A stretch of 59,478 nucleotides of DNA, taken from NCBI GenBank assembly GCA_041725875.1, contig JBGRQB010000008.1, positions 1 through 59,478 on the forward strand, in the 5' to 3' direction. Shown piece after piece: positions 9,324 through 18,420 of the stretch. The notes beneath the pieces are model-generated. The model made no database searches, was not told where the DNA came from, and saw only the letters and a program-made list of their open reading frames with translations. The translations under genes were made by a program, and so were the position numbers. The number at the start of each line of letters is the position of its first letter. Position 1 is the first letter of the stretch. The DNA comes from JBGRQB01 sp041725875 (GTDB lineage Bacteria; Bacteroidota; Ignavibacteria; Ignavibacteriales; Melioribacteraceae).

Positions 9324-10970
9324 ATGAATAACATTTTCAAACCTAAATTATTTACTCTTCTAAAAGAGGGATTAAACAGCAAACAATTAACATCTGATGT
9401 TATGGCAGGAATTGTTGTAGGAATTGTAGCCCTGCCGCTTGCAATAGCTTTTGCCGTTGCATCAGGAGTTTCGCCTGAAAAAGGTATAATTACAGCTGTT
9501 ATTGCCGGATTTTTAATTTCATTCTTTGGCGGAAGCCGTGTTCAAATTGGCGGTCCGACCGGCGCTTTTATTATTATTGTTTACGGAATAGTTGAACAAT
9601 ATGGAATCGACGGATTAATAATATCTACGGTATTAGCCGGAATTATGCTGGTTGTTTTTGGATTATTAAGACTCGGTTCGTTACTAAAATATTTTCCTCA
9701 GCCGCTGATTATCGGCTTTACAAGCGGTATAGCTCTGGTTATATTTTCCACACAAATTAAAGATGCTTTTGGACTTAACATTGAAAAAGTCCCATCTGAG
9801 TTTATAGATAAATGGGAAATTTATTTTCACCAGATCGAAAATTTTAACATTTATGCTGTAATTATAACTCTGGTCACAATTTTAATTACAATTTTTTCTT
9901 CCAGATTTATCAAAAAAATTCCCGGTTCATTTATTGCAATAATTATTACAACCTTTATTGTAAGTGTTTTTGATTTGCCTGTTACCACAATTGAATCATT
10001 TTTTGGCGAAATTTCAGGTAGCTTTAACTTTGTAATTCCGGAAATTGAATTAAACGGGTTATCTGAATATATCGCTCCCGCTATAACAATTGCGTTATTG
10101 GGAAGTATTGAATCTCTTTTATCGGCTGTGGTTGCTGACGGAATGATAAGCGGGAATCATCGTTCAAACACAGAACTTATTGCTCAGGGAATTGCAAATA
10201 TTGTAACTCCGTTTTTTGGCGGAATTCCGGCTACAGGAGCTATTGCCAGAACTGCCACAAATATCAAAAACGGCGGAAGAACACCAGTTGCAGGTATTAC
10301 TCACGCAGTAACTTTATTACTTATAATGTTGTTTTTAGGAAAATGGGCTAAACTTATTCCTATGTCATGTCTGGCCGGAATTTTAATAGTTATCTCATAC
10401 AATATGAGTGAATGGCGTTCATTCAAGTCAATATTAAAAGGTTCTTCATTTGATAAAATAATTCTTCTCTCTACTTTTGCTTTAACAGTTTTAGTTGATC
10501 TTACAATTGCAATTGAAGTCGGAGTAGTTCTTTCATCATTATTATTTATGAAAAGAATGGCTGATCTGGGTGGGAAATTTCCACCTGAAGTTGATACCGA
10601 TTTAATCGATGATTATTCCAAATTGCCTAAAGGTGTATCGATATATGAAATTAGCGGACCCCTCTTTTTTGCTTCTGCAAAACAATATTCTGAAATAATA
10701 AAGGAAGTCGGCTTTAAGTGCAATATTTTAATTTTGCGTTTAAGACACGTACCTTTTATCGATTCAACCGGGATTCATAATCTGACAGATGCTATTACAA
10801 CATTGCAAAAATCTGATATTAAAATAATCCTTTCTGGTGTAACCAGTTCAGTCTCAAAGGAAATTAAAAAAGGAAAAATAACCGGATTAATCGGAGAAGA
10901 AAATATTTTTCAATCGTTTGAGTCTGCAATTAAACACTCCGAGGAATTAACAAAAAACATAAAACCTTAA
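9324..10970 (+). CDS. SulP family anion transporter with STAS domain
   Basis: Inner-membrane anion transporter of the SulP (SLC26) family. The first in-frame ATGs are at 9315 and 9324; I chose 9324 because the protein then begins MNNIFKPKLF, but no ribosome site decides it. The core includes VMAGIVVGIVALPLAIAFAV, the family signature near helix 1, GGSRVQIGGPTGAFI, and GGIPATGAIARTATNIKNGG. A STAS domain follows from about residue 435, with PFIDSTGIHNL matching the conserved anti-sigma-antagonist-like loop. Substrate could be sulfate, bicarbonate or another anion; no carbonic anhydrase is adjacent, and the nearby sulfurtransferase only weakly suggests sulfur. It appears to be its own transcription unit. 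Confidence 0.92.
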   Translation: MNNIFKPKLFTLLKEGLNSKQLTSDVMAGIVVGIVALPLAIAFAVASGVSPEKGIITAVIAGFLISFFGGSRVQIGGPTGAFIIIVYGIVEQYGIDGLIISTVLAGIMLVVFGLLRLGSLLKYFPQPLIIGFTSGIALVIFSTQIKDAFGLNIEKVPSEFIDKWEIYFHQIENFNIYAVIITLVTILITIFSSRFIKKIPGSFIAIIITTFIVSVFDLPVTTIESFFGEISGSFNFVIPEIELNGLSEYIAPAITIALLGSIESLLSAVVADGMISGNHRSNTELIAQGIANIVTPFFGGIPATGAIARTATNIKNGGRTPVAGITHAVTLLLIMLFLGKWAKLIPMSCLAGILIVISYNMSEWRSFKSILKGSSFDKIILLSTFALTVLVDLTIAIEVGVVLSSLLFMKRMADLGGKFPPEVDTDLIDDYSKLPKGVSIYEISGPLFFASAKQYSEIIKEVGFKCNILILRLRHVPFIDSTGIHNLTDAITTLQKSDIKIILSGVTSSVSKEIKKGKITGLIGEENIFQSFESAIKHSEELTKNIKP

Positions 10971-11051
10971 TAAAGATTTTATAAAAGCTGTTGTAACAAT
11001 AATTATGATAACTCGACTTATCTGACATAATTATAAAGGGAAAAATTATTT

Positions 11052-12008
11052 ATGAAATATATAAAACTTGGAAACATGAAAAACCTTAAAATCATACTTT
11101 ATATTTGTTTATTCACATCAATATTAAATGCACAATCAATTGCTGTTACAATTGATGACGTTCCAAATTCAAAAAATTATAAACTTGATAATTTCAAATC
11201 AGTGTTGCTTGATAAACTTAATTCACTTTCGGTTCCTGCAACCATTTTTATAAATGAACGACTCCTCTACACAACTGATAACCTTGATCAAAATTTTGCT
11301 CTGCTTCATAAATGGTGCAAAGATCCGCTGATAACTTTGGGCAATCATACTTTTAGTCATCTCAGATGCTCAACTTCCGATTTGGAAATGTTCAAGCGAG
11401 ATGTTTTAAAAGGTGAAGCAATAACAGAAGAATTAGCAAAAGTTTATAAAAAAGAATTAAAGTATTTTCGTTTTCCATATAATGATCTGGGAAAAGATTC
11501 TCTTCATCAAAAAAGTGTAGAAGAGTTTCTGACTTCCGAAGGATATGTAATTACCCCTTTTACTGTAGAAAGCTCCGACTGGATTTTTAACGCTTTGTAT
11601 GAACATCATCTTAAAATCGGGAATAAAAAGAAAGCTCAGTACATAGGAGAAAAGTATGTTGAAAAAACTCTTGAGTATTTTGATTACTTTGAAACTGTAA
11701 CACAGGAGCTTTACGGAAGAAGAATTGATCATATTTATCTTTGTCACGACAACAGATTAAACGCCGATTACCTTGATAAACTTATCTTGCAATTAAGAGA
11801 AAAAGGATACAAATTTGTTTCACTTGATACAGCGTTAAAAGACAAAGTTTATTTGCAAGAGATTTATTTTCATAAAAAATGGGGAATTTCCTGGGTTTAC
11901 AGATGGCTCAAAAATAAAAAAGAAAGATCCAAATTAATGAAAGCAGAGCCTGATATAATGGAGTTTTATAAATTGTATCAGGAATTAACTAAACAAAAAA
12001 CTTATTAG
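11052..12008 (+). CDS. secreted polysaccharide deacetylase-like protein
   Basis: A NodB-homology hydrolase with an N-terminal signal peptide ending near LNAQS, so it is exported. IAVTIDDVPNSK carries the paired aspartates of motif 1 and GNHTFSHLRC the HxxxH metal-binding pair of motif 2; YFRFPYND is motif 3. C-terminally HIYLCHDNRLNADYLDKLI is the histidine-containing motif 5. Such enzymes remove acetyl or other acyl groups from amino sugars in cell-wall or exopolysaccharide. The start at 11052 has AAAGGGA upstream; an ATG at 11076, preceded by GGAAAC, would give a tighter signal peptide. Specific substrate is unknown. Confidence 0.85.
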   Translation: MKYIKLGNMKNLKIILYICLFTSILNAQSIAVTIDDVPNSKNYKLDNFKSVLLDKLNSLSVPATIFINERLLYTTDNLDQNFALLHKWCKDPLITLGNHTFSHLRCSTSDLEMFKRDVLKGEAITEELAKVYKKELKYFRFPYNDLGKDSLHQKSVEEFLTSEGYVITPFTVESSDWIFNALYEHHLKIGNKKKAQYIGEKYVEKTLEYFDYFETVTQELYGRRIDHIYLCHDNRLNADYLDKLILQLREKGYKFVSLDTALKDKVYLQEIYFHKKWGISWVYRWLKNKKERSKLMKAEPDIMEFYKLYQELTKQKTY

Positions 12009-12017
12009 AAAGCATAT

Positions 12018-12845
12018 ATGAAAAATCCAATAGTATCAGCAGAATGGCTGAAAGAAAATTTAGATAAAAAAGAAATCGTAATTTTAGATGCGAGTCTGAA
12101 AAGCAATATTTCTGGTGATGTTTCAGAATTTTCAGGCAAACAAATTCCGGGAGCAAGATACTTTGATATCGACAATGTTTTCAGTGATACAAGTATCGAT
12201 CTACCTCATATGTTATGCTCCGAAAAACAATTTGAAACTGAAGCAAGAAAACTTGGCATTGATTCAGACAGTATAATTATTGTTTATGATAATGTCGGAG
12301 TCTATTCTTCTCCAAGAGCCTACTGGATGTTTAAAGCTATGGGACATAAAGAAATCTGCGTCCTGAACGGCGGATTAACCGGCTGGGCTGAAGCAGGTTT
12401 TGAACTTGACGATAAAAAAGAAACAGATTATCCTGAAGGAAATTTCAAAGCAAAATATGATAATGAACTTGTAAGAAATATTAATCAGATTCAGGAAAAT
12501 ATAAACTCGAAAAAGGAGATAGTAATTGATGCACGTTCAACCGGAAGATTTAACGGAACTGATCCTGAACCGCGCGAATGGCTCCAAAGCGGATCTATTT
12601 CTAATTCAAAAAACCTGCCTTACACAGAAGTTATAAACGGAAGTTACTTCAAATCAAAAGAAGAATTAACCAAGATTATCAAACCACTTGATATCAACAG
12701 TGATAAAATTATTTTCAGTTGCGGATCAGGATTAACAGCCAGTATTTTATTCGTTGCTTTTGAAGTTTGCGAAATAGAAAACAAAAAATCTGTTTATGAC
12801 GGGTCGTGGACAGAATGGGCACAGTCGAAATTTTTTGAGAAATGA
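12018..12845 (+). CDS. two-domain sulfurtransferase (thiosulfate or mercaptopyruvate)
   Basis: A 275-residue protein with tandem rhodanese domains. The N-terminal inactive domain contains GARYFDIDNVFSDTSIDLPHM and VYDNVGVYSSPRAYWMFK; the C-terminal catalytic domain contains VIDARSTGRFNGTDPEPR and the active-site loop SCGSGLTASI, with the cysteine at about residue 235. CGSG[LV]TA loops are typical of 3-mercaptopyruvate sulfurtransferases, but thiosulfate cannot be excluded. It lacks a signal peptide, so it acts in the cytoplasm on persulfide transfer or cyanide detoxification. It begins nine bases after the deacetylase and ends before a bidirectional hairpin. Confidence 0.92.
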   Translation: MKNPIVSAEWLKENLDKKEIVILDASLKSNISGDVSEFSGKQIPGARYFDIDNVFSDTSIDLPHMLCSEKQFETEARKLGIDSDSIIIVYDNVGVYSSPRAYWMFKAMGHKEICVLNGGLTGWAEAGFELDDKKETDYPEGNFKAKYDNELVRNINQIQENINSKKEIVIDARSTGRFNGTDPEPREWLQSGSISNSKNLPYTEVINGSYFKSKEELTKIIKPLDINSDKIIFSCGSGLTASILFVAFEVCEIENKKSVYDGSWTEWAQSKFFEK

Positions 12846-12874
12846 TTTTCCGGGAAACAATGTTTTAATTTTAT

Positions 12875-12898
12875 AAAACCCCTCAAATGAGGGGCTTT
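12875..12898. terminator. bidirectional terminator between convergent genes
   Basis: Ten-base arms (12875-12884 and 12889-12898, core ACCCCTC/GAGGGGC) around a four-base loop, with A and T runs on both sides. It separates the plus-strand sulfurtransferase from the minus-strand respiratory operon and could stop both. Confidence 0.85.
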
Positions 12899-12913
12899 TA
12901 TAAAATGTGAAAC

Positions 12914-14242
12914 CTATTTCTTATATGTGTTAACTATATATTCCGCGACTGCCTTTGCCTCGTTTGGTTTTAAACCCTGATTAGGCATAGCCGGGTATTT
13001 GGGGTCAATCTTATACGGGTTAAGTATATACTCAACCAGATCGTCGAATTTACCATCATATTTTGGAAGTGTTGCATTGTAAGGCGGTCCCACAACAACA
13101 GCGTCAAACTTATGACAAGCAACGCATCTTCCTTTAAAAATATCCTCCCCATTTACTACGGCTTCTTTAAACAAGCCCAATCCTTCTTTGTATTCCTTCA
13201 CAAACTTGGCGTGTTCATCTGCAATTACTGCTGTCTGATATTTTACAGTAGTTGCAAATGCTGTATGGTCTTTATAGATATTCAGACAAACAAACAGCAC
13301 AAATAAAAATATCATAGATGTATAATTATTTTCTTTTGTCTTAAGAGCTATATAAAATTTATATGCAATTAATAAAACTATTCCCAGAGTAACCACAGTG
13401 TATATGAAATATTCCCCTGACAATGCAGCAGAAGGAGTTACAAACACTGCAAGCACAATAAACAGCGGAAGTATTGCAATTGCTGCTGCACCTGATTTAA
13501 GAGCCAGTTCTTTCCAGTTTTCATCTGCAGTTTGTTCAATATCTTTTTTGTAATTGACAAACAAAAAACTTGCTGCTGAAATTGTGACTGACAAAATCAA
13601 AAAGAGGCAATAATTAACTATTGATGAAAGAGAGAAAATAAGATCAATAAAACCGCTTGTTTCCCAGCGTATATTATCTGCTGCCAGCTGAATTGACCCT
13701 ACAAAAAAGAATGATGACACAAGTAAAAGAACCAGTCCGGAGGTTCCTGCTTCTGAATAAAGTTTTTCAGAAGAACTTCTGTATTTATTCAACTCATCTA
13801 ATGTTGAAGCGTCATCAATTTCACTCTCTTTGGTATATTTAAAAATATCTTTAAGGTGGAAAGAATATTTATAGATGTATATAAATATCACTCCGCAAAT
13901 AAACAGTATTGCTGAAAAGAGCAGATAAGTAAAAATATTTGCCTGCACATTTTTTAGAAACTGTGCATAAACAAATACAATACTCAGCATTGGAACTAAC
14001 CCGAGCGCAAACACAATTGATTTGTTAAAAGTAATCAGATCAATCAATCGTTTGGCAAATTTGATATAATCGGGATTGTCATCTTTTAATCCCTTTTTGT
14101 TAAAAAACACTGATAGCAAGGAGGAACCGACCAATACACAAAAATATGGAATCAGAATTATGTAAGTCATAACAAGAATATTCTGCAGCAATTCCATCTG
14201 TGCTTCAGATTGCGGGTGAACCAGGTTATCAAAAATTCCCAT
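12914..14242 (-). CDS. polytopic membrane protein with C-terminal monoheme cytochrome c domain
   Basis: A 442-residue protein with about eight or nine hydrophobic helices followed by a periplasmic cytochrome c domain. The heme site CVACH is at about 373-377 and the likely methionine ligand is in YPAMPNQ. I do not recognise the membrane part: it lacks clear motifs of NrfD, CydA or oxidase subunits. It is the last gene of the caa3-like oxidase operon, 11 bases after ctaB. Because the neighbouring subunit II has no heme c domain, this protein may be the membrane-held electron donor to the oxidase; that is inference from context. A general redox sensor or an independent cytochrome complex is also possible. 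Confidence 0.75.
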   Translation of the reverse strand: MGIFDNLVHPQSEAQMELLQNILVMTYIILIPYFCVLVGSSLLSVFFNKKGLKDDNPDYIKFAKRLIDLITFNKSIVFALGLVPMLSIVFVYAQFLKNVQANIFTYLLFSAILFICGVIFIYIYKYSFHLKDIFKYTKESEIDDASTLDELNKYRSSSEKLYSEAGTSGLVLLLVSSFFFVGSIQLAADNIRWETSGFIDLIFSLSSIVNYCLFLILSVTISAASFLFVNYKKDIEQTADENWKELALKSGAAAIAILPLFIVLAVFVTPSAALSGEYFIYTVVTLGIVLLIAYKFYIALKTKENNYTSMIFLFVLFVCLNIYKDHTAFATTVKYQTAVIADEHAKFVKEYKEGLGLFKEAVVNGEDIFKGRCVACHKFDAVVVGPPYNATLPKYDGKFDDLVEYILNPYKIDPKYPAMPNQGLKPNEAKAVAEYIVNTYKK

Positions 14243-14253
14243 ACTTTATTTCC

Positions 14254-15186
14254 TTAAAATACTGTTACTGCTTTTTCAAAAATTATTGTCAGAACAACTA
14301 AAAGAACATAAGCGTTCAAAAACATAAATGTTCTTTTAACTATCCTGTCTGATATTATATTGTTTAACAAAACTTTTGTGGATATTATTAAAAAGAGAAA
14401 AGCCGCTGCCAGAGCTGCCATTCCAATAACAGAGTTTATTACATTAAACATTATTAAAAAATAACTGCTGAACCCCAACACAAGATTCATTACAAAATTT
14501 ATGCGAGATAGTTTTTCTCTGCTGAATTTTTCCGTTATGGAAGGTAAGCCTGCCGTTGTATATTCTTTTCCGTAAATCATCATTAAGAGCCAGAAATGAG
14601 GAACCTGCCAGATAAACAGAAATGCTCCAAAAGTTAAAATTACAGGATCGAAAATTTCTCCGCCTGCTGCCGACCACCCGACTATTGGAGGTAAAGCACC
14701 AATAAGCGCACCCGGAATTACAGCATAAGCTGATACTTTTTTCAACGGAGTATAAATAAAATTGTACCAGACAAGTGTAAAAACTCCGAGGATTACAGTC
14801 TGAATATTTCCAAAATAATAAAGCAGCGCAGAACCTGAAACAACTGTGAGAATCACCATTGCCAATACAGTAAAGCGGGAAACTCTTCCGGAAGGTATTG
14901 GTCTGCCAAGTGTTCTTTTCATCATTTTATCAGTTTTATGTTCCTGAAAATGATTAAGTGCGGCAGAACCAAAGGCAACCAAAAATAATCCGGTAGTTGC
15001 ATAAAGTAGATGATAATTTAACGAGCTGCTAAAAAGATAAAATCCTGTAGCTGCAGAAAGTGCTACAAAAAAAGTAATTTTGAATTTACCCAGATCGAGT
15101 AAAACATTAATAATGGATTTCAAATTCATCCTTTCGGTTTTAACTCTGTCTGCAACAACGATATTTGAATCAACGGAAACTTTCAT
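14254..15186 (-). CDS. ctaB: protoheme IX farnesyltransferase (heme O synthase)
   Basis: UbiA-family prenyltransferase of 310 residues that adds a farnesyl group to heme B to make heme O for the oxidase encoded next to it. Conserved motifs are NHFQEHKTDKMMKRTLGRP (first aspartate-rich site) and YTPLKKVSAYAVIPGALIGALPPIVGW. About eight or nine membrane helices are visible. The start overlaps the ctaC stop by four bases, so translation is likely coupled. No heme A synthase (ctaA) is present in the window, so conversion to heme A must rely on a gene elsewhere, or the oxidase uses heme O. Confidence 0.93.
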   Translation of the reverse strand: MKVSVDSNIVVADRVKTERMNLKSIINVLLDLGKFKITFFVALSAATGFYLFSSSLNYHLLYATTGLFLVAFGSAALNHFQEHKTDKMMKRTLGRPIPSGRVSRFTVLAMVILTVVSGSALLYYFGNIQTVILGVFTLVWYNFIYTPLKKVSAYAVIPGALIGALPPIVGWSAAGGEIFDPVILTFGAFLFIWQVPHFWLLMMIYGKEYTTAGLPSITEKFSREKLSRINFVMNLVLGFSSYFLIMFNVINSVIGMAALAAAFLFLIISTKVLLNNIISDRIVKRTFMFLNAYVLLVVLTIIFEKAVTVF

Positions 15187-15833
15187 TCTGTTTTCACGCT
15201 ATCCTTTCCGGCTGTTTCAGTTTCTATTTTTTCAACTTTATTATACCAGATATCATATTCATCTTTTGGCATAACAACTACTGCGGTGTACATCATTGAA
15301 TGATTCAGTCCACAATATTCTGCGCAGGCAATTTCGTACTTGCCCGGCTTGTCGGCAGTAAAACCAAGATAATTATCTCTGCCGTATACCACATCCTCTT
15401 TAATTCTGAATGCCGGAATGTAAAGAGAATGGTTAACATCTATTGATTTGAGTTCAAGTTTTACCGCTTGTTCAACAGGCACATAAAGAGTATCTGTTTT
15501 TTTGCCGTTTGCATATTCAAAATCCCAGTCCCACATTTTGGCAGTTACTTTAACAACCATAGCATCATCGGGAATATTTCGGATTTGATTGTAACCAACA
15601 TATCCGTAGTAAAACATAAATAAAACAAGAACTGTCGGTATGGCTATCCATAAAATTTCCAGCCAGATATTTCCATGAATATCAACCGGTTTATGACCTT
15701 TTTTACGGTTATACTTAAATACAAAGTAAATCATTACAGCTGTTATACCCAGTAAAAGTAAAACACTGGAACCTGCAATAAACCACATTACATTATCAAC
15801 TGTATCCACATATTGTGTAGGTGAAGAATTCAT
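15183..15833 (-). CDS. ctaC: cytochrome c oxidase subunit II (CuA), without heme c domain
   Basis: Subunit II of the heme-copper oxidase, 216 residues. Two N-terminal membrane helices are followed by KMWDWDFEYANGKKTD and a cupredoxin domain with VNHSLYIPAF (first copper histidine) and CAEYCGLNHSMM, the complete CuA ligand loop. Unlike caa3 oxidases of Thermus or Rhodothermus, the protein stops soon after the CuA domain and has no CXXCH. Electrons must therefore arrive from a separate cytochrome c; candidates are encoded at both ends of the same operon. The ATG is 10 bases after the subunit IV gene. Confidence 0.95.
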   Translation of the reverse strand: MNSSPTQYVDTVDNVMWFIAGSSVLLLLGITAVMIYFVFKYNRKKGHKPVDIHGNIWLEILWIAIPTVLVLFMFYYGYVGYNQIRNIPDDAMVVKVTAKMWDWDFEYANGKKTDTLYVPVEQAVKLELKSIDVNHSLYIPAFRIKEDVVYGRDNYLGFTADKPGKYEIACAEYCGLNHSMMYTAVVVMPKDEYDIWYNKVEKIETETAGKDSVKTE

Positions 15834-15843
15834 TTAGCATCCT

Positions 15844-16134
15844 CTATCTGTAAAAAAAATCCGCGAATGTTAACAAGAAAATTACCACAAGGGTAAATCC
15901 GCTAATGAGAAGGAAAAATTTGAATATCTTCTCTTCGTACTTAATGTGCATAAAAATGTTTATTACCAAAAACGATTTAATTGCCGCTATAAGCATTGCT
16001 ACAAACAAAGTGTAAGCACCTAGGTTTATTCCCGCTATTGAAACAGTTATGGAGGTTAAAGCGAGTAACCCGATCCAGACAATAATAAGTGTTATATAAT
16101 TTGCTCCAGTATGTTCGTGTCCTTTTTGACTCAT
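15844..16134 (-). CDS. ctaF: cytochrome c oxidase subunit IV family protein
   Basis: A 96-residue protein with three membrane helices. The histidine-containing start (KGHEHTGANYITLIIVWIGLLALT) and the block IAAIKSFLVINIFMHIKYE match the prokaryotic subunit IV family (PF03626), which supports assembly of the catalytic core. It lies between ctaE and ctaC with an AGAGGT ribosome site, and spacing is eight bases or so on both sides. Confidence 0.88.
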   Translation of the reverse strand: MSQKGHEHTGANYITLIIVWIGLLALTSITVSIAGINLGAYTLFVAMLIAAIKSFLVINIFMHIKYEEKIFKFFLLISGFTLVVIFLLTFADFFYR

Positions 16135-16142
16135 TTTTACCT

Positions 16143-16784
16143 CTATTGAATTAAGTAGAATAACGGGAATAGGAAAATCCAGATTAAGTCTACCAGATGC
16201 CAGTACAATCCGGCATTTTCAAGTTTTACATAGTTGTCAGGTGTTATTTTATTTCTCAGCATAAATACAATGATAAATCCGAAAAAGATCATACCGATAA
16301 TTACGTGCAGACCGTGAAGTCCTGTCATAATAAAGTACAACCCGAAAAACAAAATTTCACCATTAGATTTTGCAAGCATTTCTTCCGAACCGGGATAAAG
16401 TCCGTGACCAAATTTTGCAGACCACTCAAAATATTTATTTATCATAAACATTAAGGCAAACACATTGGTAACTAACAGCAGAACAAGAGAGAGAAATTTA
16501 TTTTTCTTGTGCATAGCTGCCACGGCAAGTGCTACGGTTAAACTACTTGTTATCAGAATAACAGTATTAAGTGCGCCAACACTGGTGTTCAACTCCATTG
16601 CAGCAACTCTGAATTGATCCGGATACTGAAATCTGTAAACCGCATAAATCAGGAACATTCCGCCAAAAAGAAGTAATTCGGTAAAGAGGAATAACCACAT
16701 TCCCATTTTACTTCCTATATCATCGCGATGTACATGTCCTTCGCCATTATGCATTTCAGCGACAACCTGTTCGTTATTACTCAT
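16143..16784 (-). CDS. ctaE: cytochrome c oxidase subunit III
   Basis: A 213-residue, five-helix subunit III of the shorter bacterial type. Visible family blocks are GMWLFLFTELLLFGGMFLIYAVYRF near the start, FFGLYFIMTGLHGLHVIIGMIFF and NAGLYWHLVDLIWIFLFPLFYL at the end, the last being the classical E..YWHFVD..W motif with N-A in front. Subunit III stabilises proton-pumping turnover. Its start overlaps the end of ctaD by eight bases. Confidence 0.95.
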   Translation of the reverse strand: MSNNEQVVAEMHNGEGHVHRDDIGSKMGMWLFLFTELLLFGGMFLIYAVYRFQYPDQFRVAAMELNTSVGALNTVILITSSLTVALAVAAMHKKNKFLSLVLLLVTNVFALMFMINKYFEWSAKFGHGLYPGSEEMLAKSNGEILFFGLYFIMTGLHGLHVIIGMIFFGFIIVFMLRNKITPDNYVKLENAGLYWHLVDLIWIFLFPLFYLIQ

Positions 16785-18417
16785 TCTTCATCTCCTCTAA
16801 CTGACTAAAATCATAAGGTTCGCGGGTAATCACGGGTATTTCTTCAAAGTTTTCCAATATAGGAGGAGAGGCAACATGCCATTCTAAAGTAACTCCGCCC
16901 CAAGGGTTGGATGTAGCTTTTTCACCCGATTTAAGAGATTTTATTAAATTTATTACCATAACAATTATTGCTATTCCCATTAACCAGGAACCAACTGTTG
17001 ATACAACCTGCCAGTCAGTAAATTTAGGTAGATAATCAAAGTAGCGTCTCGGCATTCCCATATAACCTAAAATAAATTTTGGGAAATAAAGCGCGTTAAA
17101 CGCTATGAAATAGAGTGCAACAACAAACTTTGCAACTTTTTCATTATACATCCTTCCTGTCATCTTAGGCCACCAGTAGTGGAGAGCCGCAAAGAAGATT
17201 GTAGCTGTTCCTCCAAACATCACATAATGAAAATGTGCCACAACAAAATATGTGTCGTGTACATGAATGTTGGTTGCAAGCGCACCAAGAACCAGTCCGG
17301 TTAAACCGCCAATTGCAAAAAGGAACACAAATGCCAAAACCCACAAGAATGGTGTTTTAGGATCTATCGACCCTTTGTACAATGTTGCAACCCAGTTGAA
17401 TATTTTAACACCACTCGGGAGTGCAACTATAAATGTGAGCAATGAAAATACCCATCTTGCAGTATCACTCATACCACTTGTAAACATATGATGAGCCCAA
17501 ACCAGATATCCTACAAAAGCAATTGCCAGACTCGATATTGCAATAGCCTTATAGCCAAAAATTGTTCTTCGACAAAATGTAGGAATAATTTCCGATACAA
17601 CTCCCATTGCCGGGAGAATCATTATATAAACAGCCGGGTGCGAATAGATCCAGAACATATGCTGGAATAAAACAGGGTCACCACCCAAAGCCGGATCAAA
17701 AATTCCAACGCCAAAATATCTTTCAATGATAACAAGCAAAATTGTAATTCCGATAACCGGAGTTGCAATTACCTGCATCCACGCAGTTGCGTATGTTGCC
17801 CAGGTAAAAAGTGTCATTTTGAACCACTTCATTCCGGGAGCGCGCAATCTGTGTATTGTTGTTACAAAGTTAATTCCGGTAAGAATTGAAGAAAACCCGA
17901 GCACAAATGCTGCAAAAAGTGCAAGTGAAATATTTGCTCCGGAACGCACACTGTAAGGAATGTAAAATGTCCAGCCGGTATCTATTGGTCCGCCCGGAAC
18001 AAAAAGAGAAACAAGTACAAGTATGGCTCCAATTATGTAAATCCACCAGCTAAGGAGATTGAGACGCGGAAAAGCAACATCTTTTGCCCCCAGTTGCAGC
18101 GGTAAAAAGAAATTACCAAACACAGCCGGGATACCGGGTATTATAAAGAGGAATATCATTATAACGCCGTGTAAAGTAAAAACAGAGTTATACATTTTTG
18201 CTGTCATAAACGTAGCACCGGGAGCAATAAGCTCGAGTCGCATTAAAATACCCAACAGCATTCCTACAATAAAAAATCCTAAAACAGCATATAAATAAAG
18301 TAAGCCTATACGTTTATGATCTGTACTGAAAATCCAGGCAAATAAACCTTTTGACCATCTGTTAGTGCTTTCTTCATAAAAGCTTTTTCCGGAAGTCGCA
18401 GAAGTAACATTTGACAT
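16777..18417 (-). CDS. ctaD: cytochrome c oxidase subunit I, A2-type
   Basis: Catalytic subunit of a heme-copper oxidase (546 residues, twelve membrane helices expected). The first heme ligand is in TLHGVIMIF, copper and tyrosine ligands in WIYSHPAVYIMILPAMGVVSE, VWAHHMFTSGM provides the paired copper histidines, and HDTYFVVAHFHYVMFGG the heme ligands. The loop reads YSHPAV rather than GHPEV, so the glutamate of the A1 D-channel is absent and replaced by the tyrosine-serine motif that defines A2-type enzymes such as the Rhodothermus caa3 oxidase. It reduces oxygen and pumps protons. An AGGAGA site lies before the ATG, overlapping the SCO stop. Confidence 0.97.
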   Translation of the reverse strand: MSNVTSATSGKSFYEESTNRWSKGLFAWIFSTDHKRIGLLYLYAVLGFFIVGMLLGILMRLELIAPGATFMTAKMYNSVFTLHGVIMIFLFIIPGIPAVFGNFFLPLQLGAKDVAFPRLNLLSWWIYIIGAILVLVSLFVPGGPIDTGWTFYIPYSVRSGANISLALFAAFVLGFSSILTGINFVTTIHRLRAPGMKWFKMTLFTWATYATAWMQVIATPVIGITILLVIIERYFGVGIFDPALGGDPVLFQHMFWIYSHPAVYIMILPAMGVVSEIIPTFCRRTIFGYKAIAISSLAIAFVGYLVWAHHMFTSGMSDTARWVFSLLTFIVALPSGVKIFNWVATLYKGSIDPKTPFLWVLAFVFLFAIGGLTGLVLGALATNIHVHDTYFVVAHFHYVMFGGTATIFFAALHYWWPKMTGRMYNEKVAKFVVALYFIAFNALYFPKFILGYMGMPRRYFDYLPKFTDWQVVSTVGSWLMGIAIIVMVINLIKSLKSGEKATSNPWGGVTLEWHVASPPILENFEEIPVITREPYDFSQLEEMKNE

Positions 18418-18420
18418 TTA

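Noticed and set aside
12914..14242. Membrane cytochrome as a CydA-type (cytochrome bd) homolog with a heme c domain
   Set aside because: I could not find the CydA heme ligands or the GRQPW-type block; only the general polytopic plus cytochrome c layout is similar.
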